Positions 38,958 to 49,900 of a stretch of 52,348 nucleotides of DNA are shown here, one piece after another. A program made the position numbers and the translations under genes. The stretch is from Coemansia sp. RSA 922 (taxonomy: Eukaryota; Kickxellomycota; Kickxellomycetes; Kickxellales; Kickxellaceae): positions 1 to 52,348 of the forward strand of contig JANBQS010000030.1 in NCBI GenBank assembly GCA_027577415.1. Reading direction: 5' to 3'. The notes under the pieces were generated by a model. That model saw nothing but the letters and a program-made list of their open reading frames with translations. It was not told where the DNA came from and searched no databases. Numbering within the stretch: the first letter of the stretch is position 1; each line of letters opens with the position of its first letter.

Positions 38958-40793
38958 ATGGGCCTGGCCGATGCCTATCTTGTCTTGCGCGCCACCATGC
39001 GTGTTGCTGGGCTGGCGGTAACCGAGGCGGAAACTGCCATGAGCCACCACTTAAAAACGTCTAGCTTACTTCGCACTCGCACACCTCGGTCAAGAGAACA
39101 TGGCGTAAAGGGCGCTGGTGACGCTACTGGAGGACCACAACATAGCGGCGCCCTAGCGTTCACAACTGAAGACAGTGTTCTGGCCGTGTCGAGTAGGCCA
39201 AGTGTCTTGCCGCAAGCCAGTCCGTATCAGTCTGGATCGTTAGATCACAAGGAGACATTGCATATTGAAACGGCCGATCTCTCGCACCTCAGCATCCACG
39301 TACCGCCACCGCCTATTATTCTGCGCGGCGAGGTGACTTTACACCAAATCTCCCCACCAACACGACCTGCTATTCCAGACATTGACTTACTCGAGCATAG
39401 GGACGAGCTGCGAGCATCGAGCATGCCCTCGAACCGTGTCAGCCGATTGTTTCACTACGGATCATTGGCTGTAGGCCTAGGATTCGGCGCCCTGGGCGAG
39501 GCCACAAAGCGGTGGAGCGGCATTGGACTGACGGACTCCCTAAGCAAAGGTGAAGAGCGTCCTGCGGCCTCGGTATTCCTCACTCGCGCCAACATCGACC
39601 GTATTGTAAGCAAACTCTCAAAAATGCGTGGAGCAGCACTTAAATTGGGCCAAATGCTGAGTATCCAGGACTCGAACAACATGTCGCCCGAGATTGCCCA
39701 GGTTTTGCAGCGCGTTCAAAACTCTGCCAACTACGTGCCCTTGCCGCAGCTGGAGCGGAGTATAGCCAAGGAGCTTGGCCCACAGTGGCGCGACGGATTT
39801 GCGACGTTTAATGACACGCCGTTTGCCGCTGCGTCGATTGGGCAAGTGCACGAGGCTCGGCTGAACTCGCAGTTGCGTGAGCGCCACGGGTTTGAAAAGG
39901 TAGCCGTTAAAGTGCAATATCCTGGCGTTGCTAGCTCGATCGACAGCGATCTGGACAACCTGCAGTCGCTGTTGTTGATGAGCAAGCTGCTTCCTCGCGG
40001 CATGTATCTTGACAACACTATCAAGGTAGCTCGGAAGGAGTTGCACTGGGAGTGCGACTACAAGCGTGAGGCAGAGTCGATGGTGAGGTTTGGCGAGCAC
40101 CTGGCCAACGACCCCGTGTTTGTCGTGCCAAGGCTAGTGAGCGAGCTGTCGAGCAGCATGGTCCTCACTGCAGAACATATGGAGGGCGCAGCTATGAAGG
40201 AGGCGGTAAACTACTCGCAGGAGACGCGCGACTACATCGGCACCAGCGTGATGCGGCTCTGCCTTCAAGAGCTGTTCGAATTCGAGTTTATGCAGACTGA
40301 TCCTAACTGGGCGAACTTTTTGTACAACCAGGATACGCGCAAAATCGCACTATTGGACTTTGGAGCATCGCGGGCTTACGACAAGCACTTTTTAGACAAA
40401 TACCTGTTGACGCTGAAGGCGGGTAAGGATGGCGATCGCGAGGCGTGCCGTCACTGGTCAACTGAGCTTGGATTCCTCACTGGGTACGAGGCGGATGTCA
40501 TGACTCGGGCTCACGTGGACTCGGTCCTTGAGCTGGGGAAGCCATTTAGGGCGCCGGGTATCTATGACTTTGGCAACCAGGATGTGTCGCACAACGTCCG
40601 CTCTGCTATCCCCGTGATGCTGCGCCATCGACTGACGCCGCCGCCCGACGAGACGTACAGCTTGCATCGCAAACTAAGCGGGGCGTTCTTGCTGTGTATC
40701 AAGCTAGGCGCGCGGGTTCCGTGCCAAGACCTGTTCATGTCGATAACGTCTGCATACACGTTTAGTGATGGAACCAAAGTATCTTACAAATAG
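38958..40793 (+). CDS. COQ8: Coenzyme Q biosynthesis kinase-like ATPase Coq8 (ADCK/UbiB)
   Basis: 611 residues from ATG 38958. The frame is open further left with ATGs at 38763, 38772 and 38838; that extra part is a hydrophobic AT-rich segment and may be leader. Family signatures: RVSRLFHYGSLAVGLG, KxGQ motif RGAALKLGQMLS, Ala-rich loop PFAAASIGQVHEA, VAVKVQYPGV, WECDYKREAE, QTDPNWANFLY and LLDFGASR. These define the atypical kinase-like fold that supports the CoQ synthesis complex on the matrix face of the inner mitochondrial membrane. Residues 25-150 are low-complexity and probably contain the targeting part. The end is 21 bp from the tail of the opposite-strand gene. Confidence 0.92.
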   Translation: MGLADAYLVLRATMRVAGLAVTEAETAMSHHLKTSSLLRTRTPRSREHGVKGAGDATGGPQHSGALAFTTEDSVLAVSSRPSVLPQASPYQSGSLDHKETLHIETADLSHLSIHVPPPPIILRGEVTLHQISPPTRPAIPDIDLLEHRDELRASSMPSNRVSRLFHYGSLAVGLGFGALGEATKRWSGIGLTDSLSKGEERPAASVFLTRANIDRIVSKLSKMRGAALKLGQMLSIQDSNNMSPEIAQVLQRVQNSANYVPLPQLERSIAKELGPQWRDGFATFNDTPFAAASIGQVHEARLNSQLRERHGFEKVAVKVQYPGVASSIDSDLDNLQSLLLMSKLLPRGMYLDNTIKVARKELHWECDYKREAESMVRFGEHLANDPVFVVPRLVSELSSSMVLTAEHMEGAAMKEAVNYSQETRDYIGTSVMRLCLQELFEFEFMQTDPNWANFLYNQDTRKIALLDFGASRAYDKHFLDKYLLTLKAGKDGDREACRHWSTELGFLTGYEADVMTRAHVDSVLELGKPFRAPGIYDFGNQDVSHNVRSAIPVMLRHRLTPPPDETYSLHRKLSGAFLLCIKLGARVPCQDLFMSITSAYTFSDGTKVSYK

Positions 40794-40813
40794 CTGCTCT
40801 AGAATATACACTG

Positions 40814-41602
40814 TTATTTAGGCGAATTAGCGTCGCTGTTGGTATCAGCTGGTCTGTGCTCTTCGGACGCTACTTTATCTAGCATACTCGATAAGAGCCG
40901 GTACAGATCGGCTGCCCTCTTAACCCACGGATAAGACAAGCAAAATGAACTGAGCTCAATCGACATTTGCTCGGCGATACTGGGATCGTCTAACAGCGCC
41001 TTTTCGAGAACCATTGCGGCGTGCTTTACGTGATGCTGAACTTGGGCGCTGTTGTCCTGGCGATTGCGACAGCTAGCCTCAACGGCGTTCAGATACACGA
41101 ACAAGGTTGACGTGAATACTGCGCCAATATTGTGGAACAGTGCACCAGCAACTTGACTATGACGGATCGTCGACATTGGCTGTGTGATTGAATCCAGAAT
41201 AACGCGGTTGATATCTACGGAGGATGTGGCTTTATCGATAATGGCTAATACGATGAACCAGCATCTAGATGCGTAGGTGCGTATATGTTCGGTGTCGGCT
41301 GGGATCTGGCTGATAATGTCGGGATATATATTTAAAAGCGAGCTGATATTTCGCTCGTCATCTGCTGATAGCTCCTCGCTGGCCATGACCTGAGCGACTT
41401 GGGAGAGCACGTATTCTTCGGCCTTTTGTCGGATTCCGGCTTTTATTAGCTTGCGTGCAACCGCAGCCCCATTGGTGACTAGTTTGACGTCTTCTGCGGC
41501 GCTAAATGTATCTCGAGGCAACAGCGTCGTTGGAACGTCTCCAAGTGGCCTGCCTATTATTTGGGCCAGATAACTAAACTCTGGCGATGTCCTAAAGGCC
41601 AT
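40814..41602 (-). CDS. Unrecognised alpha-helical protein
   Basis: 262 residues from ATG 41602 (MAFRTSPEFSYLAQIIGRP). I recognise no domain. The sequence is almost entirely helical in character, without membrane segments or low complexity except the last 15 residues. The arrangement of hydrophobic helices (VARKLIKAGIRQKAEEYVLS, SQVAGALFHNIGAVFTSTLF, SIELSSFCLSYPWVKRAADL) suggests a HEAT/ARM-like or helical-bundle adaptor. It is divergent to VPS60 with 257 bp between starts, and converges with COQ8. Codon use looks like its neighbours, so it is probably a conserved cellular gene. Confidence 0.75.
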   Translation of the reverse strand: MAFRTSPEFSYLAQIIGRPLGDVPTTLLPRDTFSAAEDVKLVTNGAAVARKLIKAGIRQKAEEYVLSQVAQVMASEELSADDERNISSLLNIYPDIISQIPADTEHIRTYASRCWFIVLAIIDKATSSVDINRVILDSITQPMSTIRHSQVAGALFHNIGAVFTSTLFVYLNAVEASCRNRQDNSAQVQHHVKHAAMVLEKALLDDPSIAEQMSIELSSFCLSYPWVKRAADLYRLLSSMLDKVASEEHRPADTNSDANSPK

Positions 41603-41859
41603 ATACGCTTGTATTATAATTTGTAATCATAAAAGAAGGTGAAGGTATAGAGGTTAATCTCAATATTTCCTGGGCAATGGATTTTGCTTATTACCACTTT
41701 GGCTTGGCATCCATCGAGTTTGGGGGTCACATGTGGCCTTGGCGCCCCTTGGTCAAAAATAAAAAAAATGCGCTCGCTCTTGTGGCTTTCTCGCTTTTTC
41801 TCATCCACAATTACTTGAATTATTTCTACACATATATTTGTATTTTTCTTTTCTCAACG

Positions 41860-42534
41860 ATGAACAGACTTTTTGGCACAGGCAAGCCAAAGGCGCCTAA
41901 ACCTACTCTTGACGATGCCATTGCGTCGACTGAAGCACGAGTGAGCGCCTTTGATGTCCGAATTAAAAGGTTTGAGGGCGAATTGGCGGGATTCCGCGAC
42001 AAAATGCAAAAGATGCGAGATGGGCCAGGCAAAGATGCAATAAAGAAGCGGGCCATGGCAGTTTTGCGGCAGAAGAAAATGTGCGAAGCGCAGCGTGACC
42101 AGCTTATGCAGCAGTCGTTCAACATGGAGTCGGCGGTACTTGCTACGGAGAACATTAAAAACACCATGACGACGATGCAAGCGATGCAGGATGCAAACAA
42201 GACCATGAAGAAGCAGTACAAGAATGTAGATATAGACAAGATATACGAGATGCAGGATGATATGGAAGAACTGTTGGAGCAGGCGAACGAAGTGCAAGAG
42301 CTGATGGGTCGGAGCTATAACTTGCCTGACGACATTGATGAGCACGATTTGGAGGCCGAGCTTGATGCGCTGGGCGATGACCTGAACTTTGAGGAGGACG
42401 TCCCGTCGTACCTGAATGACGCCATGCCCACAATGCCTGAGCTGCTGCCCGAGGCACCGCAGGGACCCACACAGCTACCAGCAGACAGCAGACCTGGTGA
42501 TATCGCTCGGGCTGAGCCTGCGTTGCGCATGTGA
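41860..42534 (+). CDS. VPS60: ESCRT-III subunit Vps60/CHMP5
   Basis: 224 residues from ATG 41860; the frame extends 61 codons upstream, but the product is clearly MNRLFGTGKPKAPKPTLDDA, the invariant Vps60/CHMP5 start. Helices 1-2 are basic (FRDKMQKMRDGPGKDAIKKR), then QQSFNMESAV and an acidic DLEAELDALGDDLNFEEDVP near the C-terminus, the typical autoinhibitory and MIT-binding end. Together with Vta1 and Vps4 it acts in late ESCRT-III disassembly at endosomes. Length fits the family. Confidence 0.93.
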   Translation: MNRLFGTGKPKAPKPTLDDAIASTEARVSAFDVRIKRFEGELAGFRDKMQKMRDGPGKDAIKKRAMAVLRQKKMCEAQRDQLMQQSFNMESAVLATENIKNTMTTMQAMQDANKTMKKQYKNVDIDKIYEMQDDMEELLEQANEVQELMGRSYNLPDDIDEHDLEAELDALGDDLNFEEDVPSYLNDAMPTMPELLPEAPQGPTQLPADSRPGDIARAEPALRM

Positions 42535-43104
42535 GAAGAAGGCCTTACCTGCGTTTGCTTGTACATTCTCCTATATATCACACTTTAATTAATGTTGTGT
42601 GTGTCAGTCTGCATAGATTACGCGTCAGCGTGAGTGACACGTGTGCTGTGCGCAGTCTAAAAGCAATGTGTATGAATTGGCTAAGCTGTTATCATCATCG
42701 CCTTTAGTGAAGAGATAGGAGGGCCTGGATGACGTATACAAGGTCTCTATCGATTGCGATCGATGTTCTGAGCCAGCTGGCGTTAGGCGAGCAAGCTTGT
42801 ATGTGCATCCTTTGGGCATTAATGGAGGAGGTGGCCTGCATCTACCCGTGGCTGCTTAGTGCAGAAAGTGGCAGCAGCGACGCACGTGCATACCTGTCTG
42901 AAAAGATAGGGGGAGAGCATCTGCACTCTAATCTGTCCATCAGTCTCGGCCCTCATCCACTTTATCTGCAATAGCTGCTCTCTCACACCTGCCTCTTCTT
43001 CTTTCTGGCTCTTATCTTCTTTTTAAATTTTTTCCAGCTATTGCTTGTTTTATCATCATCATCTACTGTCTCTACCACTTACAAACATAGCTTGCAACAC
43101 CCCC
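42535..43104. other. Intergenic between VPS60 and TPS2
   Basis: Contains one plus-strand ATG frame (42729-42974, 81 codons, VLSQLALGEQACMCILWALM) that reads somewhat protein-like but has no domain. It is followed by the CT-rich leader of TPS2 (42975-43090). Confidence 0.4.
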
Positions 43105-45948
43105 ATGTCTAAAGAGAGCCTTGATAAAGCGGCCAGCCGCAGCCTCAGAGTTGTGTCGCTGTCGCGCGCCAACTCGTTCTCAGGCACCATGTCCCACGAG
43201 AGCCGCAAATACGAGGAGCTAAAGGCACATGTGCGGATCATCGCGGCGTCACACTTTCTGCCGTTCTCCGTAGCTGTGTCCGAGTCCACACCCGAGGAGC
43301 CATACCAGTGGACTGTCTCCAGACGCAGTGGCCACACCGCCATGTATGCTGGCATTCGGTCGTTAGGCGAGCACCCCAACACCGAGTGTATTCAGCTTGG
43401 TTGGATCGGGTACTACAAGGACCGGGACGGCCAGGAGCGTGCTTGCGACTCGCTGTCGGCAGAAAGCATTGCTAATATCGTTGAGGCGCTGAAGCCGTTT
43501 GATGCCGTGCCGGTGTTTATCGATGAGAACATTGCTAATGGCCACTATGAAGGGTACTCGAAGCAGATTCTGTGGCCGCTGTTGCATTACATGTCGTGGG
43601 ACGACTCGCGGCGCATGGACCCCGTGTGGTGGAACTGCTACAATAAGGCCAACCAGACCTTTGCCAGCGCTATCAGCGCCATCTACAATGAAGGCGATAT
43701 TGGTAAGTTGGCTACTCGGATTTTTCTTCTTTTTTTTTCCTTTTCCTGCTCTGACGCACGGGTAACCCTAATCTGCGGCATGTTCAATCTATGCACGCAG
43801 CCCACCCCTACTCTCGTTTGCTCACTCACTCTCGTTTTTTTCTTTCTCTGAGCCAAGTGCCTTGTACACGTTCCTGGTGCTACTGGCTACGAGTGCATTG
43901 CATGTTGTACTCCGCGAGGGTGTATCTTTCAGGGAACATCCCCCAAATTCCCAAAGGGAATTCCAGATCCCACCATGCAAACGTTTTGTTGTACATAATC
44001 CGATAAGATCTTGATGCGATTGTGTGCTGTTATCGATGTCCTGCTACTAACACTGCTACCATTTTGCCTTGATCGAAATCTAGTCTGGGTCCACGACTAC
44101 CATCTGCTTTTGCTGCCCGAGATCTTCCACAAGCTCAAGCCCACTGCCACTATTGGGTTGTTTCTCCACGCGCCGTTCCCTAGCTCCGAGCTATTCAGAT
44201 CTTTGCCCAACCGCAAGGAGATTCTCAATGGCATGCTGGGGTCAACCAGCATCGGCTTCCAGACGTACTCTTATGCTCGCCACTTTTTGAGCTCGTGCAC
44301 GCGCGTATTGGGTCTCGAGTCCACGCCTACTGGCATTGACAACAACGGCAGCATCGTCTCCATTGGCGTCTTCCCTATTGGTATCGATGCCAAGTCGGTC
44401 CAGGCTCGTCGCGCCTTGCCCAGCGTACAGGCCAAGATGAAGACCATGCGCGAGATGTTTGCCAACAAGCGCATCATTGTTGGGCGCGATCGTTTGGACG
44501 AAGTCGCTGGTATTAAGCAGAAACTCGAGGCGTTTGAGAAGCTCCTGGAAACCTGTCCAGAGTGGCAGAACAACGTGGTGCTCATTCAAGTCACTCAGCC
44601 CGGTCAGAATCGCCAGCCCAAGCTTGAAGCCAAGATCTCGGAGCTCGTCACCTCGATCAACAGCAACTTTGGCTCGCTTGAGTTTATGCCCGTCATGTAT
44701 CACAATTCCTTCCTGGACACCGACGAGTACATGGCGCTACTCAACATTGCCGACCTCTGTCTGATCACGGTTATCCGCGACGGCATGAACACGGGCTCGC
44801 TCGAGTTTGTCGTGTGCCAAGAGGACAAGCATAGCCCCTTGATTCTCAGCGAGTTTACTGGAACGGCAGGCTCTGTCAGTGGCGCAATTCAGATCAACCC
44901 CTGGGACTACTTGGGCGTCGCTCAGGCAATCGACACAGCTCTGCGTATGAGCCCCGAGGAGAAGAAGGTGCGCTACACTGAGATGCACAACCACGTAATG
45001 GGCCACGACGCCCAGCACTGGGCCATTACCGTCATCCAGGATTTGCGCGCCACGGTGCTAGCCGGCCAGACAAACTCGGAAACCCCGCACCTCGACTTGC
45101 CATTGATGACCAAGTGCTTTGCAGCGGCCAAGAAGCGTCTGATAATGCTGGACTACGACGGCACGCTGACGCCCATTACCAATATTCCTGCTCAGGCGCT
45201 GCCTCCGCCCGACATGCTGAAGGCGCTGAACCAGCTATGTGCCGACCCGCAAAACTTTGTTTGTGTCATCTCGGGCCGCGATCGGCAGTTCCTCGAACTG
45301 CACTTGGGCAGCATCAAGGGCCTTGCGCTCAGCGGAGAGCACGGTTCGTTTATCCGCTACCCTGGCGGAGAGTGGATCAACCTGCTTGATGATATGGACA
45401 TGGGGTGGAAGGAGGAAGTAATGTCGATTTTTGAGTTTTACACTGAGCGCACAGCGGGCTCGACTATTGAGGCAAAGGAGACCTCGATTACTTGGCACTA
45501 CCGCAATGCCGACCCTGAGTATGGCGAGTTCCAAGCCAAGGAATGCATGAACCATTTGGAGAATGCCGTGGTCTCCAAGCGACCTGTCGAAACTCTTGTT
45601 GGCAAAAAGTGTCTAGAAGTGAGGCCCATCTCGGTCAATAAGGGCGAGATTGTCAAGCGACTTGTTGGCGCTAACCCGGAGCAGTGGGACTTTGTCCTTT
45701 GTGCTGGCGACGACAAGACTGACGAGGATATGTTCCGCGCCCTGCGTGCGATGAGACTGAGTATAGCTGGCAATGATTCTGAGGCCAGTGCTCGTGACGC
45801 TGCGTCGAGGGATGCGCCGCCGCACTACTTTACCATCATGGTCGGTCCGGCTGACAAGAAGAGCGCTGCTGCGTGGCACTTGGTCAGCTCGGAGAAGGTT
45901 GTCGAGGCGCTGACATGGCTAGCGGCATCCAACAATGAGCATAGCTAG
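43105..45948 (+). CDS. TPS2: Trehalose-6-phosphate phosphatase, Tps2 type (two exons)
   Basis: Exon 1 is 43105-43702 and exon 2 is 44084-45948, joined as EGDI-VWVHDYHLLLLPEIF; total 820 residues. The 381-nt intron starts GTAAGT, has TACTAAC at 44045 and ends CTAG. The N-terminal GT20 domain keeps HAPFPSSELFR, GRDRLDEVAGIKQKL and SEFTGTAGS. The C-terminal HAD phosphatase has LDYDGTLTP, ISGRDRQFL and GDDKTDEDMF. In Tps1 the loop reads RLDYIKG; here the catalytic Lys is Ala (RLDEVAG), as in Tps2 proteins whose synthase part is not catalytic. The enzyme removes phosphate from trehalose-6-phosphate for stress-protectant trehalose. Confidence 0.93.
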
Positions 45949-46215
45949 ATTTGGCCAAGCCTTTTTTTTTTCTTGTTGCTTTGCTATTCTTGCCGTATCT
46001 TTCGTCTATAAATATATATGTTTACAAACTTTATTATATGCCAGTCTATTGTCTGGCATTGAGCCGAACAGCTTTCGTAATGCCGTTGTGTACATGGAGT
46101 TGTTGCCGAAATGCGCAGTCTAAAAGAAATACAGTCCAGCGAACAATACCGTATTGTCAAAGCTGGTCCTTACCCAATGCCGGCATGTCTCAAGCTGGTG
46201 ACATTTGAGGGGGGG

Positions 46216-46223
46216 TATAAAAG
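46216..46223 (+). promoter_or_regulatory. TATA box of the 58-residue secreted peptide gene
   Basis: GGGGGTATAAAAGGTCC, 76 bp before the ATG at 46292, close to the spacing for the second tyrosinase (66 bp). Confidence 0.65.
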
Positions 46224-46291
46224 GTCCAGCATGTTTGCTCCTGTTTTGAAATTTTATAAATACATATCACCACACATATTTCTCTCTCATA

Positions 46292-46468
46292 ATGCAACCA
46301 TCTACTATTTTTGTTGCTCTTGCAACATTTGCCGTCTCTGGGTTGGCGCTACCTAATCCGATGCCAGCTCCTCAGCTTGTCGCCAACTTGCCAGCGCTTT
46401 CGATGACCCAAGAACAATGGGTGGCTCTGTTTTGTTACCTTCGGAGCATTGGATACCTTAGCCAATAG
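46292..46468 (+). CDS. 58-residue secreted peptide, tyrosinase-stub-like
   Basis: Not recognised as a known family. ATG 46292, TAG 46466. Residues 1-19 are a good signal peptide (MQPSTIFVALATFAVSGLA), then a Pro-rich stretch, then LSMTQEQWVALFCYLRSIGY ending in LSQ. That last part has the same spacing as the start of the mature tyrosinases in this window: LSPEEWIVLQSTVALLRRDG and LTDSDWQTMQTVLSKLHLDG. It therefore may be a tyrosinase gene cut short before the copper sites, or a small peptide derived from one. The good TATA box favours expression. The following 300 bp holds no tyrosinase continuation. Confidence 0.6.
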   Translation: MQPSTIFVALATFAVSGLALPNPMPAPQLVANLPALSMTQEQWVALFCYLRSIGYLSQ

Positions 46469-46954
46469 CCTAACTACTTTACTGTAGCATCTGTATTTGC
46501 ATATTCCATTTGTCCATAAATATACTTACTCTGTTCCAGTTTATTGCTTGTATGCTGGCTAAATTACGTTTAAAATTTCTAAAACCTGGAGCATAATTAT
46601 ATAGAGTCAGCTCAAGAGCCGTTCCCCCTTTTTTTTACCTGTGCACTCCTAAAAGAAAAATATAGAAGAAAGTGGTTTTAGAAGATGCTTTTCAAGAGGA
46701 TACCTGGGGAAGCCGCGCTTCAGAGGCATAGGCAATAAAGTGGTGACTTTATTGCCAAAGAGCTTTAGTCCTTTCAACAAAAGATTTGCTTTGGCTGCAG
46801 CATTTTCTTTCTGCTAGCTGAATAATCGAGCGCACTGTCAGGTAAATAAAAAAGGGCATACTCCCTGCTGGCAAGAAATATTGATTGCTCTTCTTTACTC
46901 AATTTTTTCTCCACTACATTTCTTGGTCATCTAGTTGCTTCTCTTGTGCTTTCA
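46469..46954. other. Intergenic
   Basis: AT-rich; no coding continuation of the upstream peptide. A CAATAAAGTGGTGACTTTATTG hairpin (46734-46755) is visible. It probably includes the promoter of the ABC transporter. Confidence 0.5.
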
Positions 46955-49900
46955 ATGATTATCCAGGAATATTTTTATTTTGCAACCTCGGTGTTGCAGC
47001 GCTCTGCTTTTCCAGCCGCTGATGCTGCCGTCATAGCCATGTCGCTTTACATGGGTTTTCGCAAAAAGACTCTGCCGTTCAAGTGGTTTGGCAACACTAC
47101 GTCTCTAGTTGCCTGTGCTACACTTGCAGCACTTACTGTCCACTCGTCTCTTGCTTGGAGTAGCCTTCTATTCTCTTTTGCCGTATTGGTGTCCCCAGCT
47201 CTGTCTCCTTCGTCATATAGCTACATATGGTTTCAAGCATTTCACATGTTGGGTATTTACAGATCGCTAAATGGCTCTAACGATATGTGGCACAGTGTAG
47301 TGTGTGCTTTGTTGCACTGCGCCCTTGTTTTGGAAAACCTTGACGCTTCTAGCAAATCCTTGCTAAACCAAGTGCTCCAGCAATGTTCTTTCGCACAAGC
47401 ACGCCACCTCATAAAGCTACAAAAACTACGCCAACTGACTGCTAACGATATATGGCCACTTCCAGAGAGATTCCAGCTGCGCAATGCTTATAGCGAGTTC
47501 AAGTACAACATAAATGAGTCTTATTTTATTATGCGTGCCATTTTCCGCATGATGTGGCGCCCAATGATTCCCGTTTACATTATTGGATTGCTGGTCCAGT
47601 TTGTTCCACTGATTCAGCTCAGGCTAAACAGAAATCTTATGCAATATATTGGGGATTTTTCCAACTACAGCATTTACAGTATTTTTGTTGATATATCCCG
47701 TGTATTGCTGGTGGAGCTGTTGAAGAGTCCGCAGAGCATAGCTCAAGGATATATTGACAATGAGATGTCAAGGACTCAAAACGCAATTTATCTTGAGCTG
47801 TTCCGCTTGCCGTTGATGAGGCTAGGGCTAAGAAAAAAAAGTCAAACGAGGGCAACAGTGGAGGTTGTCTTCTAATCACGCTGACAAACTTTCCTCAAAA
47901 TGTCCAAATCCTGATTAACTCACTACTGTCTGTAGTTATAACAGGCACAATGCTATACAGCCAATTGGGCTACTATGCGTTGATTGCAATCGCCTTACCT
48001 TACTTGTTCTCTGGCCTTAGATGGGGACTAGAGTATACTGTGGGCAGAAAAGGTAGATGGGAATCAAGAGGACAAGTTGTCAGTCTTTCCTCAAAATTGA
48101 ATACTATATCGAATAGCATAAAGTTGATAAAGATATTTGCTTGGGAACAGATGTTTCTAAATCCGAAACTCAAGCCAACCTCCCTTCATGATAGTCGCCT
48201 TCCTTGGTATGCACCAGTAATACTACTTACTTGGAAGCTGTTTGAGTTAGTTAGCCCTGTCATTACTGAACTTGGCACTCTTGCCGCCATCTATGTGTTT
48301 GTGAACTCACAAGCAATGGCAGGCGTCAATATTTCCAATACCCAAATCGTTGAGATTGACTTGCTTATAAGAACTCTCCAGATTTACATTAACTCACTAA
48401 AGCGCAACCTCCGTAGTGTTGAAGGAGTAGTTACCACTAACCGCGAGATTGAAACATTGCTCAAAGGCGATTATCTCAACTCTTTGCCACATTCAGAAGA
48501 CACGTCGAATATTGGTCCATTAGTAGAGATGGACAATTGTAGCTTTATCTGGGGAACAGGAGATAAGGCTAAAAATGTTCTTTTAGATGTTTCATTAAGT
48601 GCTAGTGCAGGAGAGTTGGTTGCAATAGTTGGCAATACTGGTTCTGGAAAGTCATCACTGTTGTTAGCCATGTGCAGTGAAGTGGAGATGACGCAAGGAA
48701 CAGGAAGGTTGGTTGGCAAGATTGCATACTTGGAGCAGCAACCGCGTATTATGAATGACACCTTGCAGGCAAATGTTCTCTTTGGTCGTGATTATGACGA
48801 GGATTATTACTGGAAGGTGTTGGGTGCTTGTGCACTTATTGATGACTTGGAGGTGTGGCCCAACAGTGATTTGACTGTTATTGGTAAGGATGGTATCAAC
48901 ATTTCTGGTGGCCAAAGGGCTCGCTTGGCTTTGGCCAGAACTGTGTATTCAAGAGCTGACATTTACTTTTTGGACGACCCCTTGTCAGCGGTTGATGCCA
49001 TTGTCAAACGCCATATTCTGGACAATATTATCTTGAGCACTGGATTGCTGGGAGACAAGCTGCGCTTTGTCATTTCCAATGCAGACAGTATTTCAACACT
49101 ATGCAACCAAGTAGTCATGGTAGATAATGGCAGTGTCTCTGTTAAGGTGCAAACTCCTCAGGTCCATACCGTACCTAAATGCAACACTTTGACAATATGT
49201 AAGCCCAAGATGGGTGGTAGCCCCAGCAATGAGCTGCAGACTGTGTCGGCTTTAAAGAAGGAGCAAACAGGTAACATCTTGAATGAGACTAATGGTGTGA
49301 CTATCAGCGCCAATAGTTCCAATTGCAATGCTGACAAGAACTCCCACTATCCAAAGCAGTGGTCGCACTGGGATAATACCCTGTATGCAATTCGCATATG
49401 TGGATTGCCAGTTATAGTAACGGCTGTGTTATCTGCATTATTTAGTGAGATATTGCAATATGTACTACAAACTTACAAGATTGATGTATTGAGAGCCAAC
49501 AGCATTACTGGTCAGGCCAACAACAGTGCAATGCTTACATATATTGTCATGGGTGTATTAAGTAAAGTGTCTCTCAGACTTATAAACGACCTGTATCGCT
49601 ATCTAAATAACAGGATAATAGACTACGGGTACAAGCAAAGTATCGACATAATGCTTATTCGCGGCCTATTGTTTGCACCTCTATCATACCACGAAGAAAG
49701 TCAGAATGATGACATTAATAATATGCATTCCAGTGCATCTGGTACAATGGTACACTCTGCTTCCAGCTTCTTCATGCGTGAGGGCTCACATGTTATATCA
49801 GCAATTCTGTTGGTATACCGAATTGCTATGGCATCACCATGGCTTTTGGTTTGTGTATTGCTGTATGCATGGATATTACAAACGGTGTTTAGTCCTATAA

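Noticed and set aside
39618..40100. 160-codon frame antisense to COQ8
   Set aside because: The sense strand carries the unmistakable COQ8 motifs; this is a shadow.
43703..44083. Long TPS2 intron with a GGGAATTCC-type palindrome, checked for a nested gene
   Set aside because: Donor, TACTAAC branch and acceptor fit one simple intron, and no frame or RNA structure inside is convincing.
42649..46126. 15-bp exact direct repeat TGCGCAGTCTAAAAG at 42649 and 46112, flanking TPS2
   Set aside because: About one such match is expected by chance in a window this size, and nothing else marks an insertion.
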